A DNA stretch of 64,000 nucleotides. Origin: Stentor coeruleus (Eukaryota > Ciliophora > Heterotrichea > Heterotrichida > Stentoridae). A program made the position numbers and the translations under genes. The DNA lies in the NCBI GenBank assembly GCA_001970955.1, contig MPUH01000075.1, positions 1 through 64,000 of the forward strand, written 5' to 3'. Below, in pieces: positions 21,370-32,642 of this stretch (its first letter is position 1; every line of letters begins with the position of its first letter). The notes under the pieces were generated by a model, which saw nothing but the letters and a program-made list of their open reading frames with translations, was not told the origin of the DNA and searched no databases.

Positions 21370-23576
21370 AAAATAAGTTAAAAAGGCTTAATTTAGTCTT
21401 AAACTAATTACCTCTCTTAATAAAATCATATTTTGACCCTAGCATCAGCTTAGAAACTGCTAGACTTTATGAACAGAAGAAAGTAATTTATCAAAAATAG
21501 GATTTTGCATATATGTTTGAAAAGTTTTTTTAATATAAGTATTTGAAAGAAAAGCGGGAGAGAAATAGTTTAAAGGACGAATGGACTTTGAGATTAATAA
21601 TCAAAGCTCAAATAGTTGTCTTGACAAAAGCGTTTTGTAAAAAAACCACTGTTTGAAGAAACGAAAAAAAAAAAACAATAAGCAAAGCTGAGAGAGGTTT
21701 GACTTGTAAAATGAAATAAGCTTGGAATGAGTTTAAGTATTTGAACTTGCAGGGTGAGGTAAAGTGAATGTTGGAAAACCAGAGGGGGTTAGAATAAAAA
21801 TAGATTATTAGAAAGTTGAGAAGGAGGCTTGAAGGGAGAGAGTTGTTGGAATTGTGTTGATTTGTGACAAGAGTATTAGTTATAAGAATACTGATGTGCT
21901 TTGATGGGGTCTGATTGAGAGTTTACTTGATGCTTATACTTTGATTTTCATCCTGTGAGAAAAAATTAATTATTTCAAAAACTATTTCGCGAAAACCAAT
22001 AAATTTCAGCCCTATGCTAAGTCTACCCTATAGTAACTATCCTTCTAAGTATTCCAAATAAACTCAAATAAAAACTTGAAAATTTTTGAATTTTGTAAAT
22101 TAAAAGATGAAACGACAAATTTTAAGTGAATCATAAACTAAGAAATACAAAAAGTAAAACTCTATAATCCCTGCAAATATAAAAAAAAATATATAAATCT
22201 AATCCAAGCCCATAAATCTTCAGCTTATATCTTTAAATCATCATGAAGCTTCATTAATCTGACAAAAAAATCCCTAAAACTAATTAGCTTCACAATTTAG
22301 TTTAAAACTGTGTATTAATCCATTATAATCATAATCTACTCATAGAAAAAAAGTATTCCAGACTAAATTTCAGCTGTAATCAATTTGCTATCTTTACTAC
22401 CTTCAATATCCAGATCCTTATCTTTCCTACCCTTTTACGGCAATTGAAATCATGATAAACCCAACTAATATCATCCCTGCCTCAAAATTCTACCTCGAAC
22501 TAAAGTTCACTTCTTTATAACTAATTCAACTAGCATAGAAATTAGATTATCAAAGATAGACCAAGAGAACAAATTGCTAGAGTCAAATAATTCACATTCA
22601 ATAAAAACTTAAGATCGCAAATCATACTTCTGATAAGTGCATTTCCAAGTATAAGTTTTGTGTCCATAGCTCATGGCGCTTCAAATAAATTCATCCCCAA
22701 AGTTCAATAGTAAATCCTAGTCAAAAAGACAAAGCAATTTATGACCCCAGCACATCCAAAAAGGGACTGTAATTATATCCCCTAAACTCTTCAAACGCAT
22801 ACTATATCTAGTATAAAGTAATAGCTCTAAATATAGCAAAAAATCCTTAACAAGGCTTTCATCTCCTTCACTACTTTCAGAAAGCCAATGCATATAATTA
22901 TATCAAAAAATATCAAAACACTAAAAACTTATAATTATTAGACTTTAATACTAAAAATATTATCGTAAAAGGTAAAGCTAGAATATCAGAAGTCTAAGAC
23001 AGAATAGTATTTGAAGAAATACTTGCTAAGTTCAGAGAAATATTGAAAAATAGTTGGCATAAGCCTGACGGGCAGAATTTTAAACCTGAAATTAATGTTT
23101 TTTTATAAGTTCAGAGTGAATTCTTCACTATTTTATCACATTTATATAGGAGAGATAGTAAATAGCAAGATAATATAGATAGTTATGCTAATAAATAGGA
23201 TTTTGGGTGATTTGTCGAAATCAGTTGTATTATTGTATTTTATGCAACTCAGATTATAACTAAAACAAAGAGCATGATGCCACCTACTAATGAGTATTCC
23301 ATGTATATTATAATATATGATTTTTATTGTTATAAATTTTAGCTTGTTGCAAATTTGGCTTGGCATTTGGAGTAAGAGATAAAATCTTAGCTTTATCTTA
23401 AGATTAAAATATTAAAGCTCTATGAGTATCACTATAAGATAATATTAAAACATATTAACAGATAATATAAGCTAAGACTGTAAAAATCAGCAAATATACA
23501 ATATGATACTTATTCAATATACATGAATAATCAAATTAACTATTTCAGCCAATATCTTAAAGGTTATTATTTTAAG
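21370..23576. other. Long intergenic stretch with two doubtful short frames
   Basis: About 2.2 kb. Bases 21520-21960 are purine/G-rich on the plus strand; the right part is C-rich. Two weak minus-strand frames are present: a 58-codon ATG frame at 22717-22893 (listed separately) and a 74-codon ATG frame at 23142-23366, hydrophobic at its C-terminus. Neither matches a family. Confidence 0.45.
22717..22893 (-). pseudogene. Possible decayed or small coding frame
   Basis: A 58-codon ATG frame with varied, protein-like composition (MHWLSESSEGDESLVKDF... then VPFWMCWGH) ends in TAG. The same frame continues to about 22618 with one more stop and includes MSYGHKTYTWKC. No intron of the local type removes either stop. 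It could be a relic of a gene, a tiny gene, or chance; no family is recognised. Confidence 0.25.
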
Positions 23577-24200
23577 TTATAAAAGTTTAATGTATAGTAA
23601 GATAGCTATAGCTCCTATAAGTAGAAAAATTATCCCATACATCATAAACTTCATCCACAAACGTCTTGAATTCATTTCAGTAATAGTCCTATTAGCCATT
23701 GACACATTCCCATCAACATCTTTAACTTTATCATGTATATTTTGTATTGTTACTCTTTGTTTCTTTAAGCCTCCTAAACTTTCATATCCAATATCTTCAG
23801 TTTCTTTACCAATTTTATTTATTCTTTCCAAAGCTTCTCCACTATCTTGTAGCACTTCAGTCGAGTCTAAAAGTTTTTCTCTAGTTTCTTCCCTTCTAGC
23901 TCCTAACAAATCTATCTTGTTTTTCCTATAATCTATGTCTTTAACAGTTTTTTTCATTGCCATAAGGTTTTCTTGATATCTTTTGACTCTTGGCCCGAAT
24001 AATATAGCTTGCTGTTGATTTAAGCCGAGGATTTCTCTTTCCATGTTTTTAAGACTATTTTCTGCTTGGACTATTCCATGTTTGATATCTATGAGTAAGC
24101 TTTCTTGATTGACAGCTGATTCATAGTTAGAGATTTTCTTGTTGTTACTTGAGAAGTGTCGTAAAAACTCTTGTTCGTAACCTTTGACAAGTTCAACCAT
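23577..24200 (-). CDS. Vti1-type Qb-SNARE
   Basis: Membrane-fusion SNARE of the Vti1 family, 207 residues, which is the usual length (about 210-230). An N-terminal helical domain (1-110) is followed by a SNARE helix (about 115-175) with heptads, and a single C-terminal membrane anchor (about 182-205, FMMYGIIFLLIGAIAILLY) leaving two residues in the lumen. The zero-layer region has polar residues in the DKVKDVDGNVSMANRTI stretch before the anchor. Vti1 acts with syntaxin-type Qa, Qc and R-SNAREs at the trans-Golgi, endosome and lysosome. The ATG at 24200 is first in frame. It fits a neighbourhood with several other trafficking genes (AP-3 sigma, ArfGAP, PX), which is probably coincidence of layout. 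Confidence 0.87.
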   Translation of the reverse strand: MVELVKGYEQEFLRHFSSNNKKISNYESAVNQESLLIDIKHGIVQAENSLKNMEREILGLNQQQAILFGPRVKRYQENLMAMKKTVKDIDYRKNKIDLLGARREETREKLLDSTEVLQDSGEALERINKIGKETEDIGYESLGGLKKQRVTIQNIHDKVKDVDGNVSMANRTITEMNSRRLWMKFMMYGIIFLLIGAIAILLYIKLL

Positions 24201-25197
24201 TTATTAATAGATCCCATGGTTTTTTGAGATTATGATATGATAAGGAAATTTTGTCATTGCTTTTAGAGGTTTTGGATTTTTATAGGCATTTATTTTGATA
24301 GGCTTTTATAGGTGAGTTTGATTTTAAGGCTTATAGGAAAGATGGGTAGGGCTGGGCTTTGATAGAGTTAGAAAGAAGTTATAGAAATGATGAATATAAA
24401 GTAGAATTTTTTTGTCTTGAGTTTTAGAGGTAATATAATTTTTAAGGTTTTATAATGGAATATTTATTGTTTATATTTTATTGCTTTAGATTATGCTTTT
24501 ATATTCAAATACTGGAAAATCAAGTTTATTTTAAGAACTTTATATGAATAGAGAATAATATAGGCAATGTTAGCCAGAAAACTGGATCTTAAGTTTTTTT
24601 TTTTATTAGGGGCCTAGTACGACTCGATTCCATAATTTTATTTGGGAATATTCAAGGTTACTAGTCGATTATCCAAGATAGTAGCATTATGGAGGAAAAT
24701 GAATAGCCACTGGGTGATTGGGAATTAGCTGGGGAAATACTCATAGTACTAAGCAAGTTTCTTGATGAACCTGATGCAGTAAAAACCTACTAAACAAACA
24801 AGGACAGTAATATGAAAGACTTTTTAGTATAATGTTTAGTAAATAGCGTTAACTCTATTCTATTATATGAAAAAAGCATAAAATTAATATGAGAAAAATA
24901 TAAAAACTATAAAGAATTAGATCACAGAGCATCCTATAAGCTTATACACAAATCATTGTACTATAAAAAAATAAAATTATCGCATTTGCCATCCAATATC
25001 CTTACAATTCTCTCTAAATTAACAATAATAAAGCCTAATTTACTACAAAAAATTCAAGTAAAAATCATCCCTTCACTTTTCAGTATGTTATAAGCAATCA
25101 TATAAAATAATTTTCCTTCTTTATCTATTTTTCATCCTAATATAACATATTACCTTTATCCTCCTAATAAACATTAATAAATTTTCCCATAATAAAA
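24201..25197. other. Intergenic with a possible gene relic
   Basis: About 1 kb between divergent genes. The left 240 bases are G-rich on the plus strand (upstream of the SNARE gene); the right 200 are C-rich (upstream of the TLC gene). A frame at 24665-25093 has coding-like content (separate entry). Confidence 0.5.
24665..25093 (+). pseudogene. Possible decayed host gene
   Basis: One plus-strand frame of about 142 codons reads as protein-like text, for example PLGDWELAGEIL, LSKFLDEPDAVKTY and ELDHRASYKLIHKSLYYKK, with only four internal stops, whereas DNA of this composition should give about twelve by my rough estimate. No local-type 15-nt intron covers any of the stops. No family is recognised. 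It is either a gene relic or an unusual chance frame; it overlaps the presumed promoter of the TLC gene. Confidence 0.35.
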
Positions 25198-26040
25198 ATG
25201 ATCTTTATTCCAGTCGCTTTTACCTTTTACCTTGCAATTTATCTGCTCTTATCAGGCATAGCTCCAGGATCAAAGAATTTAATCATCCAAAAAAGAAGAA
25301 AACTAAACAGTTTTTTTGTAGCCTTAACTCATTCATCCTTAAGCTTGTTTTTATCATTTTTCAGCTATGTTTCTTTATCAGGAGTTTCATATACACGAGA
25401 AACAACAGAATTCGAAGGGCTTGTTATTAATGTAATTTTTACACAGAACACTTTAGGATACCTTCTTTATGATCTTATAATAATTGGCTTTTTATTTGGA
25501 GAACTTGATCAAAAGATGATGTTGCATCATATTTGTGGAATTATTGGTGGTTATGCTTTGTATTTTGATCAAAATGCTGGCTCTGCTGCTATATGTAATA
25601 TATAAATAGTGGCAATTTTACTTACAGAAAACACTAGCCCGTTTTATCAAATGAAACATGTATTAAAGATTCTTGGAAAGTCAGAGACTAAATTGGCTAA
25701 AGTGAATGATATTATTTTTATCTTTTTGTTTATTGTTATTAGACCTTGGATTACTTGGTTTTTGGCTTATAATATATTGGCTAGTGAATTAAATTTTATT
25801 GTGAAAATCAATACTATCCTTGTGTATTCTGTTGGAGTTTTATGGAGTTATGCAATTATATGCATGGTAAAAAACAAATTCTGGAGTAAAGAAAAAGGAA
25901 TCCTTGAGAGTATTGGCGAGTATAAATTTTTTTCTGGATGTGTTTTAGCATTTATTTCTATTGGCCTACCTTATATTATTAGAGAATATTATCAAGTTGG
26001 GTTTTTACATTTTAGATTTAGAGGCTTTACTTTTATTTAG
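25198..26040 (+). CDS. TLC-domain membrane protein (TMEM56/CLN8-like), one intron
   Basis: 275 residues after removing a 15-nt intron at 25595-25609. Six to seven membrane helices are visible, starting with the N-terminal segment (1-20) and then near 45-65, 85-105, 110-130, 165-190, 200-220 and 240-260. The motif MMLHHICGIIGGYALYF (about 113-129) is the His-His core of the TRAM-LAG1-CLN8 domain as found in TMEM56/TLCD proteins, which are lipid-related membrane proteins of the ER or plasma membrane; ceramide synthase activity would need the longer Lag1 motif, which is not seen. The intron falls right after this helix, and splicing turns an early TAA into a smooth frame. The ATG starts within a C-rich leader. 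Confidence 0.85.
25595..25609 (+). other. 15-nt intron (TLC gene)
   Basis: gtaatatataaatag: A at position 10, TAG end, contains the in-frame TAA that would end exon 1. Confidence 0.92.
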
Positions 26041-27397
26041 TTTAGTAAGTTATGATGAAAAAGTTCCAGGATTTTTATTATAACACTGTAATATGTAAAT
26101 GTATTAAAATCAGAGATATTTATTAGTAAGGTTTTAAATGTAGAATGAAATAATTATTAGCAGATGCAAGTTTTTACTGATTATCCTAAAAAATCAAAAA
26201 ATAATTACAAATTTTATTTGCAAGCCATTGTATTTTTAAATATAAAACTTGCATCATCCCCTACTTTTAAAACTATACTTCAAACATTTTTGAATTACAA
26301 AACTCAAAATGCATTACCAACTAATCAGGAAAAATCATTCTATATTAAAAATTTCTGAAAATTCTCACAACAATTTGTAAAATACCTAAAAGCCCTTCTT
26401 TTAATCCACACCCATTATCCCAAATCTTATTTTCCATATCTATCTCCTAATTATCTTATTAAATTCCCATGATGGAATACTTTAAGTTTTATTAAGTCTC
26501 GACAAAGTTACTTATATAAAAACTTTAATCATTTATCATCAAGAGCCAACTAAACAATACTACAAAACTTTGGAAATTTTTCTCCAAGCCACCAACCATA
26601 AATCATAATGATTTTTAAAGAATACTCCTTCACAATTCATCCAACAAATAGCATGACACTTCAAGCTGTCAAAAAATATGCAAAATTAGTTAAAGCATAT
26701 GGTCAAATAGTCTTATACAGAATACGTGAAAATTGAGCCTCTCAAAATTTTAGGAAAGCATATTATCAGCCTATAACCCATACAAAGGCTATTAAGAATT
26801 CTTAGAAGAAAATTTTTTATTATACTCTAAATATTTTAGATAGCTAAATACAAGAGCTTTTGGATTATTGAATACCCTTTGTCGTATTCATAACTATATG
26901 AAATTGACTCTTTTAGAATTTATATTAAAATTATGTTTTAGGATAAGGCTATTTTAATTTCACAAGCTTTAAATTATTAGAGTCTTTTCTTTCATGATAT
27001 TTAAAAAGAGTAGTTTTTATTTTTTAATCACTTGAAGAACTCTTTGACTATTAGATTTCAGATTTGCCTTTGGCCTTTATTTCTATTATTAGCAAGGTGT
27101 GCAGATAATCTCTTAGCCAGGGTATTTTTTTTGAATTTAACCTCGAAATTTTCATAGACTTTATTGTTGATATTTTTTTTTCTGGCTTATGGGCTTAGAT
27201 AGTTTTTATATTTTTAGCATAATCATCAACATGTATAAAATATCATCAAAACATTATCTCTACAAGTTCACTCTTTCATTCTAATATGCTTGTCTAAATA
27301 ATATTTCTTATCACTATATCTTTCTTGCATAATCATTTCCATCAAAATCTCACCCGTACTCATACAAAAGCAATAATTCCTGATTTTTATAATAAAT
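26041..27397. other. Intergenic, weak short frames only
   Basis: About 1.36 kb. A 64-codon ATG frame at 26164-26358 and a 42-codon ATG frame from about 26611 (TIHPTNSMTLQAVKKYAK) look faintly coding but have no further support. A faint minus-strand stretch near 27110-27200 is similar in quality. Confidence 0.45.
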
Positions 27398-27862
27398 ATG
27401 ATCAAAGCAGTGATCATTGTTAACATCTCAGGCAAGGCCCGCATAGTTAAATTCTATGAAGATATGGTAACCTCCATCTAGAGCAATGATCGCAAAAACG
27501 ATATCATCTCAAAAATCTACAAAGAATGCGTAAGCCGAGGCGACCATTCCTGCAATTTTATCGAAGACTCCAAAATCTGGAATGACTTCAAAATCATTTT
27601 CCGACAATACGCAACCCTTTATATCATCTTTGTAGTAGATGAAGGTGAAAATGAACTTGCAATTTTAGATATGATACAAGTTTTAGTTGAAGTTATGGAT
27701 AAGAGTTTCCAAAACGTATGTGAACTTGATCTAATTTTTTATCCAGAAAAAATATACTCGTTATTAGAAGAAATTATAATTGGTGGAATGGTTATAGACA
27801 CAAATATAACAGAGATATGGAGGAATGTCAAAGATGTATTTGATCATGATAAGAAGAAATAG
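27398..27862 (+). CDS. AP-3 complex sigma subunit, one intron
   Basis: Small chain of the AP-3 adaptor that sorts cargo from Golgi/endosomes to lysosome-related compartments. After removing the 15-nt intron at 27467-27481 the product has 149 residues. It follows AP-3 sigma closely: MIKAVIIVN...GKARIVKFYED, CNFIED, YATLYIIFVVDEGENEL, LDMIQVLVEVMDKSFQNV, CELDLIFYPEKIY and GGMVIDTNI, the last being a hallmark of the AP-3 sigma type compared with AP-1/AP-2. The first exon is only 23 codons, so most of the gene is invisible without the intron. The ATG at 27398 is the first in frame. Dynamitin begins 117 bp downstream on the same strand. Confidence 0.94.
27467..27481 (+). other. 15-nt intron (AP-3 sigma gene)
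   Basis: gtaacctccatctag: A at position 10, TAG end, removes the in-frame TAG. Confidence 0.95.
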
Positions 27863-27979
27863 ATAGCATATGTCGTAATTAGATTTGATATGTGGAGTAT
27901 GTAAATAAATTTGTATATTAGAGATAGAGTTTTAGGTATGTGCAAATGATGTAAGTGATTTCAATAATTTGGTTTTACT

Positions 27980-28948
27980 ATGGAAAATAACCTTATTGTC
28001 TATGAAACACCTGAACTGCAAAAGACTATTGAAGAAATTAATGATGAGATTGAGCCAAAGATGTTTTCTCATAATTTAGGCATTGGAAATAAACCCAGAG
28101 AATTAACTTTACCTGAAATTTTTAATGCAGAAAAACCTAAACCTACCGTGTTTCCTTATATAAAAGACCCAAAAGTTGTAAAGTCCAAAGAACAAAGAAT
28201 TAAAACGATTGAAAGAGAACTTCAAGCAATATCTGATTTTTTTGACTGACGACCCAGACCCATATCTTTACCTAGAGTGTTCAGAATTGGAAGAAAAACT
28301 TATGAGGATCAAAGAAAACAGTCAGTCTGAAAGTAAAAAGCATTCTTTTCCAAGTAGTAGTATTAAATCATGCATCCGAATTCCTAATTCATTTGGTAAT
28401 GATGTAGCTTATGAGATGAGTTTGACTGAGACTGAAGATAGAAATAGGTTTAGTAGGCTTGAAAATAAAGTCCGTGAACTAGAATTCGCTATTGGTACAT
28501 GGAAACAGTCTAAGCCAATATGCGAAATCCTTGCTGAGTTCTTGGCAAAGGCTAAGTTTCTGAATTTAGAGTTGCTGGACAGAATAAAAGAGCAAGCTAG
28601 GCATCTCGGGACTGATTTAATATCATGCTTTCAACAGATTCCTCACCAAATACAATTGATAATTCTAAGCAGATCAGCGACTTGCATCGCGATGCTTTTT
28701 CAAATATTTCGAATTATCCTAAATTATCACTTTATATGGAAAGGCTTAATTGCTGCCCTGGCCTTTATTCTTGTTACTCTGAGTTGGCTAAGTCTTTATT
28801 AAACTTAGAAGTGAATTCAGAGAATATTTTAGGAAAAAATTCACATAGTTTGATAGCTTTAGAAAATATGAAGGAAGGGTTGGAAGAAAATATTCAAGCT
28901 GTGAATAAAAACCTTGAAATTATTAAGAAAAAGATACTTAGGAAATAA
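27980..28948 (+). CDS. Dynactin subunit 2 (dynamitin, p50), frame disturbed twice
   Basis: Dynamitin joins dynactin shoulder and arm, linking dynein to cargo. The N-terminus has the conserved VYETPEL motif. The middle is coiled coil, with SRLENKVRELEFAIGT near the usual dynamitin second coil. The C-terminus, with LHRDAF, PKLSLYMERL and then LGKNSHSLIALENMKEG, matches the family tail. The coding text changes frame twice: once near a run of seven T (28237-28243) and again between 28616 and about 28640 next to a TTT. The two shifts cancel, as if one T was gained and one lost. No GTA-type 15-nt intron fits either place; a 16-nt gt...ag at about 28174 is possible but weaker. Sequence error at homopolymers is the simplest reading; a real pseudogene is less likely for a normally single-copy gene. 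About 320 residues if continuous. Confidence 0.82.
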
Positions 28949-30285
28949 AATAAGTGATAAAACTAAAATAAAGTTATTTTTTGAAGTATAAATAGATGAC
29001 ATCGTTAATTATAGAAAATTTAAACAACAAAAAAAAATCCTATAAATTTAAACTATCGATTTCATTTCCATCATTAGGAAGATTAGTATACAAGATATAA
29101 GCTTAATAGCTAGTTTTGCATTTGGATATATCATTAATTTGTTATCTTTTTTCATAATGCTTTCGAAATTTTTGAAATTAGAAATCACGATTTTTGGTTT
29201 ATTATTTTGGTATATCACTATTTATTTATCACTTTATTAATAGTTAAGAATCATCACTTGACTATTGTCAAGCCCTTTTAATTTTCTTCTTTTATAATAT
29301 GTTTTGCTATAAAGTTTTTTAGTTCTCTGTTGATTTTTATCATTTTTTGTTTTCTCTAAGTTTTTTCAAATCCTTCATCCCATAAATTTTATCATTTTAT
29401 TTTTATCTCTTTGTAAGTCTGAATTTTATTCAATATTTATGACAAAAATCATTATTCTTGCTTTCACTCTATAATAAATAAAATATATCGTATTCTCTCC
29501 AACTAATTCCGCATTTAGGTTCATATTTTTTTGTAAATATAAACTCAAATTTAAAAAATTCCACTAAAGTCCTTAATCAAGAAAAAAAAATAACTATTAA
29601 TGCTATCAAGTCTCGATTTGTTGTTTTTTATTCTTTAAGAGCTCATTATACTCGAGTTAATATTAAAGTATGCAACAAAAAAACTATAAAATTTTGCATT
29701 ATACAAGCAGAGAATATTAAAGTGCATATAATAGGGTTTATAATATGAACTATTTTAAAGCAATCTTGCTATTCAAGTCAACTCTTATTTTCTTATTCAT
29801 TTTGATTATAATTATCGGGATATTAAGATTAAACCTATCAAATTGGCGGCTCAAAAAAAAATTTGAGCTCGCAAAACATAAAATCGGTATTTACATGCAC
29901 TAAAAAAAACAATAAGAATACTAATAGTTTTAAGTGGATTAATGGGAAAATTTGTCTAAGAAAATATTTTCCATAACATAATTTTATATTCAAATTTCTG
30001 CCTATATTTAAGTAATAAAATATAAAAAGCATGCTTAAACTAGCAGCCTATATGGACCATATCATCATAAATGCACTCAGGAAGATCCTCATGCAGTGAT
30101 TATTATAAAATGCATAATTTTTTTTAACATAAACCAAAGCCTAAGTTATTAAAATAAAGCATTTATCACCAGAAATACTAAAACTAGCCAAGAGTCACTT
30201 ATTTTATCAGTTTAGGCGATAAATTAAAAAATTCTTAACTATATGCAACTAATTCATATTCAACAGATTTAAATATACTTATAAA
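28949..30285. other. Intergenic, no gene seen
   Basis: About 1.3 kb, stop-rich. Bases near 29244-29380 resemble bases near 3290-3430. A 64-codon ATG frame on the minus strand (29838-30032) is Phe/Leu-rich and probably chance. A palindromic aaaagcatgctt lies near 30025. Confidence 0.45.
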
Positions 30286-30765
30286 ATGGACATCAACGAA
30301 ATACTTGACTGTATGGCACTGCTAAGAATACCAATAAAAAAAAGTAGTGCTCTATGGAAAAAACTTCTAAATTGTATAGACACATCAGCTTTCCTTTTAA
30401 ATAAGCTTGCGGCTGGATTGGGGTCTGACTTAGAAAATTTTTCAATGAGCAAAGTTGAGATGATAGATGAATATACGACAGATCTAGAAGGGTATGTGGC
30501 TCAAGAGTTTGTATTAGCGATTATAATGTCGGGAAAAGTTTTGAATAAAAAGCTAAGGATAATAATCGACGGGTTTTCTAAACCAACTGGAGGCTATGAA
30601 GAATTTAGAATTTCAGACTGTCTTAAATCGTGCTCGAAATTCAGAAGGTTTTTAACTAAGAACAAGCAATTTGTTGAGAGTCAGCCCGAATATTCAAGAA
30701 TGTTGTATAGATTTTTAAAGCATGAAGATACACTGAGGAAGAAACATCAAACTACTAATGCTTAG
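30286..30765 (+). CDS. Unknown helical protein
   Basis: 159 residues, ATG start, TAG stop, no family recognised. Predicted mostly helical and soluble, with an internal acidic stretch (EMIDEYTTDLEGYVAQEF, about 65-82) and a basic C-terminus (LRKKHQTTNA). No membrane segment or catalytic motif stands out. The frame is open throughout and of clearly coding composition. Downstream sequence is G-rich, as after other plus-strand genes. A 40-codon coding-like stretch 230 bp further on (about 30967-31091) is not joined to it by any local-type intron. Confidence 0.65.
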   Translation: MDINEILDCMALLRIPIKKSSALWKKLLNCIDTSAFLLNKLAAGLGSDLENFSMSKVEMIDEYTTDLEGYVAQEFVLAIIMSGKVLNKKLRIIIDGFSKPTGGYEEFRISDCLKSCSKFRRFLTKNKQFVESQPEYSRMLYRFLKHEDTLRKKHQTTNA

Positions 30766-32642
30766 TTAATCTACTTAATATATACATCTTTATGATGTTT
30801 TTTTGAACCAAATTAAGCTTTTTGTGGGGAATAAGCATTAACCTCACAGTAGGTTTGAAATAAAATGAAGCCCGAGAAGGTTTTTATACTTAAATTTGTA
30901 AGGGGAATTTTTTAAATTGTGAAGGGTTTGTGGGTAGTTATAAAGTTTGCTTAAAGATTCTTGGATAGAAAGTTTTTAAAAACGGGCAGAAAACAAATTT
31001 TAGATATACTGAATGACAGACAATATGAACTGGCCGAGTTTGTAAAAGATTTGCATGATAAAATGAATGCAAGCTTTGATTTTTTACTATGAAACCGAGC
31101 ATAAATTGTGTATTTTAGATTTTTTTTGGATTTTGCTAATTTTTACTGTCTCATGTACAAGGATTATAATTTCAAATCTTCATCTATTTATAATTAAAAA
31201 TCTTATCATTTAAATTACTTTCAATACCTGCATACCCTACTTTTACTATTTTTCCTAACTTTCCTATCTTTCCTATTCTTCCATATTTATACATTTTTTT
31301 TTATTTTCAATTTCTTATCTGCCTTATCTAGTTCAATTCCTTATTGAAACCAAATATCCTTCCAATTCAATTTATATTCTAAATAAATCACATATACAAT
31401 AATTATTATCTAAAAACCTATTGAATTATTTTAAAACTCTTAAACTAATACTCATTATAAGCCCACAAATTTAAACTATAATAAAATCATTAATAGCAAT
31501 TAATATACTATAAGCTTATTCAGTTTGCACAACGTTAAAAATAATTCTTAAATCAAAAAAATGCGATTTTTCTATTGAAAATATGAGAATTTTTATTCAG
31601 AAAAGCTCTTTAGTTCGATAAATTTACTTTAAGATAATAACTAGCTTCACTTTTAAAAATTTTGATAATAAACATCTATAAGAGAAATTTTACTAATAAA
31701 ATTCTAATATCCCTTCAAATAGCATCTCAAAGTTTAAATCTATTACATTATCAAAAATTGTCAAACTATTTGCATATCGATTATTAATACAAACAAATAA
31801 AAAAACACTTCTTATAACCTTTAGATGTTGAAAGTAAATAAAAGTTGAATTATCAAGCCCAAATACAAGCTGATATTATAGTAAAATCCATTCTCTATAG
31901 AAATAATAAAAAGCTGTACCAACTCAATAAAATACATCAGATTTTCTGCAAGGATCATCAAGATTGAAGAACCAACCACTTGTAAATCGTGAATATTTCG
32001 TCAAAAAGGTTTTGGAAATTACACGCTGATACAAATGTGTGAATTGGTTTGACAATTGTTTGAAGGTATTAAGCTTTGGAGATAAGGTATTTAATACTAA
32101 ATAACTTATATAGGAATCATAGGCTGAGACTAAAGTTAGGTAGGTATTTATACAAACACCAGGCTTACCATTTTTCTGTAAGCCATACACTTAAGCCCTA
32201 TCTAGACCTCAGCTGAATTTCTTATCTCACTTGCTTGTATAAGACTAGAAAGTATCACCAGCCAGAACATTATAAAATTATTGGACTTGCTTATGGAATA
32301 AATTTTACTCTCCAGGTAGGGGAGTTGTTGAGGATAAGAGAATTTTTCTTGGATATTTGGTATGAGGATGTGGATTAGCACAGGAAAGATATGAAATTTG
32401 GGTTTTTTAGTATAAAAGATTGGGGATGTTGGGAAATAATTGTGGATTAAAGCGGAAATTAGTTGGCTTTTTAGTGTCGGGAGAGATATTTTAGCTGAAA
32501 AAGAATGATAGTATTTGTTATTTAGTTTTGTATTGCAGCTTAGAATTTACTAAATATAACCTTTGAGTTTTATAATAGGATTATAAGCTTAAAGGTTCAT
32601 TCATTTTTATGCTAGCAAAATTATATAGTACAATAATCTTAA
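30766..32642. other. Intergenic with a possible broken minus-strand gene
   Basis: About 1.9 kb. Contains the possible gene relic at 31924-32270 (separate entry) and a 40-codon coding-like stretch at about 30967-31091 (TGRKQILDILNDRQYELAEF) without a start. Bases 32290-32500 are strongly G-rich on the plus strand, a pattern seen elsewhere just upstream of minus-strand genes. Confidence 0.45.
31924..32270 (-). pseudogene. Possible broken gene with signal peptide
   Basis: From an ATG at 32270 the first 22 codons look like a signal peptide (MFWLVILSSLIQASEI), then a TAG. The neighbouring frame is open for 88 codons to 31924 and reads as protein (TYLTLVSAYDSYISYLVL, then FTSGWFFNLDDPCRKSD). No GTA-type 15-nt intron links the two, so either the gene is broken by a stop and a frame change, or the sequence has an error. 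The G-rich upstream block supports a gene starting here. No family recognised. Confidence 0.35.

Noticed and set aside
21690-21760. Plus-strand 15-mer near 21708 fitting the intron pattern
   Set aside because: Joined frame is about 28 codons with no ATG.
23142-23366. 74-codon minus-strand ATG frame
   Set aside because: Low-complexity I/Y/K-rich text, no family and no supporting leader; could be real but not supportable.
24611-24760. Structured-RNA idea: gcctagtac pairs with gtactaagc 140 bases on
   Set aside because: One long-range stem only; no match to snRNA, SRP, RNase P or telomerase RNA consensus, and a coding-like frame explains part of it.
29838-30032. 64-codon minus-strand frame
   Set aside because: Phe/Leu-rich translation of T-rich DNA, no other support.
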